Part shown: piece by piece, positions 6,187 through 7,637 of the stretch | Numbering within the stretch: position 1 is the first letter of the stretch | Layout: each line of letters begins with the position of its first letter | Notes under the pieces: model-generated | Seen by the model: only the letters and a program-made list of their open reading frames with translations | Databases searched by the model: none | What the model was told of the DNA's origin: nothing | Source of the DNA: Candidatus Zixiibacteriota bacterium | GTDB lineage: Bacteria; SM23-81; DAOVCL01 | Assembly: GCA_030670005.1 (NCBI GenBank) | Contig: DAOVCL010000097.1 | Coordinates: 1 to 7,637, forward strand | Direction: 5' to 3' | Length of the DNA: 7,637 bases | Made by a program: the position numbers and the translations under genes

Positions 6187-6215
6187 ATTATACCAACTTT
6201 TTCGAAGAAAAGCAA
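6187..6215 (-). promoter_or_regulatory. Predicted sigma70-type promoter of the yggT-divIVA cluster
   Basis: On the minus strand a perfect -10 hexamer TATAAT (6187-6192) lies exactly 17 bases downstream of TTGCTT (6210-6215), a 3-of-6 match to the -35 consensus that keeps the TTG. Transcription would start near 6180, giving a leader of about 32 bases before the yggT ATG. The spacer contains TTCTTCGAAAAA, a near-palindrome centred on TTCGAA that could bind a regulator. The surrounding 60 bases are AT-rich compared with the genes. Position and spacing support it well; activity is inferred. Confidence 0.6.
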
Positions 6216-6290
6216 CCCAAAAGTTTAAAAATATTGACCGATGACCCCACATGGTTCCTATCCTGGGGAATCTCCTTCGGCAGATCATCA

Positions 6291-6341
6291 AGGATTGGGG
6301 GGAAGGAAGATAGAAGGCAGGAGGGAATTAGAGGAGGGGGG
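6291..6341. other. Purine-rich tract on the plus strand
   Basis: The plus strand is almost entirely A and G here, with only six pyrimidines in 51 bases, and G runs of six (6297-6302), three (6323-6325) and six (6336-6341). The minus strand is correspondingly C/T-rich, which would give an unstructured pyrimidine transcript if treT reads through (a possible Rho-type entry region). The composition differs sharply from the neighbours. Function is unknown. Confidence 0.45.
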
Positions 6342-6355
6342 AAATTCACCTCACC

Positions 6356-6396
6356 TTTACCCCGTGGAATAAATAGTCAATATTCCACGGGGTAAA
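6356..6396. repeat. 16-bp perfect palindrome with 9-base loop
   Basis: TTTACCCCGTGGAATA (6356-6371) is fully complementary to TATTCCACGGGGTAAA (6381-6396) around AATAGTCAA. It lies between the treT stop and the yggT promoter. A strong stem could form in RNA from either strand. Neither side has a T-tract, so it is not a standard intrinsic terminator. It could be a termination or mRNA-stabilising stem for treT, a protein-binding site, or a member of a palindromic extragenic repeat family like the stem at 533-573. The two share little sequence beyond GGAAT. Confidence 0.7.
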
Positions 6397-6434
6397 CCTC
6401 ATCCTTCAGGGGAGAGGAATTCTATACGGAGTTT

Positions 6435-6486
6435 TGTGGGAGGCTATAATAGCAACCTCCCGCAGATACCGAATCTGTGGGAGGCT
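6435..6486. repeat. Two direct copies of TGTGGGAGGCT, 41 bases apart
   Basis: The 11-mer occurs at 6435-6445 and 6476-6486. The first copy forms a stem with GCAACCTCCCGC (G6436-G6443 with C6456-C6463, one G-T pair), and inside it GCTA-TAA-TAGC can pair as well. The second copy can pair GGAGG (6480-6484) with CCTCC (6501-6505). This looks like a small repeat of hairpin units, partly decayed. It has no visible coding role. Confidence 0.45.
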
Positions 6487-6592
6487 TAAGATTCTTGCCA
6501 CCTCCGATGAGTATCTTACGGTTTGATCCTTCAGGCCTTGAAAGCAGTTTGCCAGAATGGCCTCCTTGTGGTAAGTGGGACTACAACGGAGG

Positions 6593-7637
6593 TCAGTAAT
6601 GGTTCTTTCTCCAAAGGATATCGTTCAGTAGGTCCAGATAATCCAAGAGGTGTCTGGTGATAAGGAAGTTCTTCCGCACAGACTCTCTCCCTTTCTGGCC
6701 CAGCTCCTTTGCCAGATTTGCATCTTGCAAAATGGCCACAATCCTATCTGCAAATCCCTCAAGATCTTGCGGGTCAAGGAGAAAACCATTTTCCCCATTA
6801 ACGATCTGTAGGGGAATACCCCCCACATTAGAGGCTACCACAGGTGTCCCCTTCCAGAGCGCCTCGGTGACCGTGAGGCCAAAGCCTTCCCTAAGAGATT
6901 TCTGGATGATGATTGATGAGACCCGTTGTAGCGCATTGACCAAGATCTGGTTTTCACTGGTGATAAAGACGATTTCCCCTTTCTCCAGGAGGCGCTTGGC
7001 AGAACGATGCACCTTTGTGTATATCTTTAAACTCTCCGGGTCATCTGTGGCCATACTACCGCACAGAACCAGCCGGCAATCTACCTTTTCCCTTACCCTT
7101 TTGAATACTTTAATTACCCCCTCTGGGTTTTTCCATTTGTCAAATCTGGAAACCTGGGTGATAAGCGGTTTGTCCCTGTTAACTCCGAACTTCTTCAGAT
7201 GAGCGGAGATGAGGTTAGCGGATATATCCTTGTTCTTTGGTGAGAGGGGATCAATGGAGGGGTAAATTATTCTCTGCTCTACAGGGAGATCTTGCCTTTG
7301 GTAATCTTCGTTGGACAAGATCACTTGGTCATATCTGAGGATGAATGTCTTCAGATAGTCGAAGAGCTCATCTCCTGGATTAGAGAGGTCAATGTGGCAC
7401 CTCCAAACCCAGGGCTGCCTCTTAAGGTAAAACTTTATCAAGGGAAGTGGCTGCGGATCGTGCACGATGACGCAATCGTGGTCTATGTGGGTAAAGCGAG
7501 AGAAGTTTTCGTTGTTCTCCAGATATAGTTGTTTCTTTATCTGGGTAAGACGGAGTGGCTCTCCCTGCAAGGCATTATGGAACTTCTTGGTTATGGTGAA
7601 GAAGTCAGGGTTCCCGTGGAGTATCCGCCAACCTGTC
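6593..7637 (-). CDS. treT: Trehalose synthase TreT-type glycosyltransferase (GT4), 5' end outside window
   Basis: This enzyme family makes trehalose reversibly from NDP-glucose and glucose (TreT), with trehalose phosphorylases as close relatives. The frame is open to the right edge, giving 347 C-terminal residues; archaeal TreT is about 410, so roughly 65 residues are missing. Visible blocks are FHNALQG (19-25), HDPQPLPLI near 59-67, QPWVWRCHIDLSNP (74-87), YPSIDPLSPKN (125-135), TQVSRFDKWKNPEG (160-173), and the GT-B signature REGFGLTVTEALWKGTPVV, with the Glu-x7-Glu pair at Glu250 and Glu258. VGGIPLQIVNGENGFLL follows, and the end (ITRHLLDYLDLL) matches the TreT C-terminus. An internal TTG at 7570 is not the start, because homology continues upstream. 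It is on the same strand as yggT but separated from it by 444 bp. The family is confident; TreT versus phosphorylase is not settled. Confidence 0.88.
   Translation of the reverse strand, partial: TGWRILHGNPDFFTITKKFHNALQGEPLRLTQIKKQLYLENNENFSRFTHIDHDCVIVHDPQPLPLIKFYLKRQPWVWRCHIDLSNPGDELFDYLKTFILRYDQVILSNEDYQRQDLPVEQRIIYPSIDPLSPKNKDISANLISAHLKKFGVNRDKPLITQVSRFDKWKNPEGVIKVFKRVREKVDCRLVLCGSMATDDPESLKIYTKVHRSAKRLLEKGEIVFITSENQILVNALQRVSSIIIQKSLREGFGLTVTEALWKGTPVVASNVGGIPLQIVNGENGFLLDPQDLEGFADRIVAILQDANLAKELGQKGRESVRKNFLITRHLLDYLDLLNDILWRKNHY

Larger units (their letters stand above)
6216..6592. other. Gene-free spacer between treT and the yggT promoter
   Basis: No gene is supported on either strand. 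It contains a purine-rich tract (6291-6341), a 16-bp perfect palindrome (6356-6396) and two tandem-like TGTGGGAGGCT copies (6435-6486), each listed separately. A short stem AGGCC/GGCCT (6533-6537/6559-6563) lies just after the treT stop. No U-tract terminator for treT is evident, so its transcription may end at the palindrome, by Rho, or read into yggT. Confidence 0.6.

Noticed and set aside
6181..6288. 35-codon minus-strand frame (MICRRRF...) upstream of yggT
   Set aside because: No Shine-Dalgarno site precedes its ATG, and it covers the predicted promoter; more likely chance.
6657..7202. 181-residue plus-strand reading frame
   Set aside because: It lies entirely antisense to the well-supported treT gene and its translation is Ser/Pro/Arg-rich with no domain; a shadow frame.
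7292..7528. 78-residue plus-strand frame with protein-like hydrophobic pattern
   Set aside because: It is antisense to conserved TreT blocks (HDPQP, WRCHIDLS), so the protein-like look reflects the opposite strand.

Overview
The window is a bacterial chromosome segment in which every recognisable gene lies on the minus strand. It reads (transcription order, right to left): treT-like trehalose-forming glycosyltransferase (cut by the right edge) - 444-bp spacer - yggT - divIVA-domain gene - 139-bp spacer with a repeat - trimeric-type purine nucleoside phosphorylase - ileS - TraR/DksA-type zinc-finger gene - lspA - 584 bp of gene-free, hairpin-rich DNA. No gene is supported on the plus strand. 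The mix of ATG, GTG and TTG starts, good Shine-Dalgarno sites, moderate GC and the protein types suggest an anaerobe-like Gram-negative lineage such as Desulfobacterota ('Deltaproteobacteria') or a related uncultured phylum. This placement is inference; Firmicutes-like and candidate-phylum lineages cannot be excluded.

The centre (585-6148) is a compact cluster that probably starts at a good sigma70-type promoter (6187-6215). YggT (YlmG) and the DivIVA-domain protein belong to the division/envelope side; IleRS, the DksA-like factor and LspA belong to translation, transcription control and lipoprotein export. The order yggT-divIVA-ileS-ylyA(DksA-like)-lspA is the one I know from Bacillus subtilis (ylmG-ylmH-divIVA-ileS-ylyA-lspA). 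Here ylmH is absent and a purine nucleoside phosphorylase sits between divIVA and ileS. Coupling is tight: the phosphorylase stop codon abuts the ileS GTG, and lspA starts inside the end of the DksA-like gene.

The right part (6593-7637) encodes the C-terminal 347 residues of a GT4-family trehalose synthase of the TreT type. The two gene-poor spacers (1-584 and 6149-6592) carry strong perfect palindromes (19-bp stem at 533-573; 16-bp stem at 6356-6396), smaller hairpins and degenerate dispersed-repeat sequence. No CRISPR array, tRNA, rRNA, transposase or T-box was seen.

No clearly novel system is present. The items most worth a second look are the Asn-to-Asp change at the purine-recognition site of the phosphorylase, the altered HIGH and KMSKS signatures and three Cys4 sites in IleRS, the DivIVA-to-LspA synteny with its inserted phosphorylase, and the palindromic repeats.
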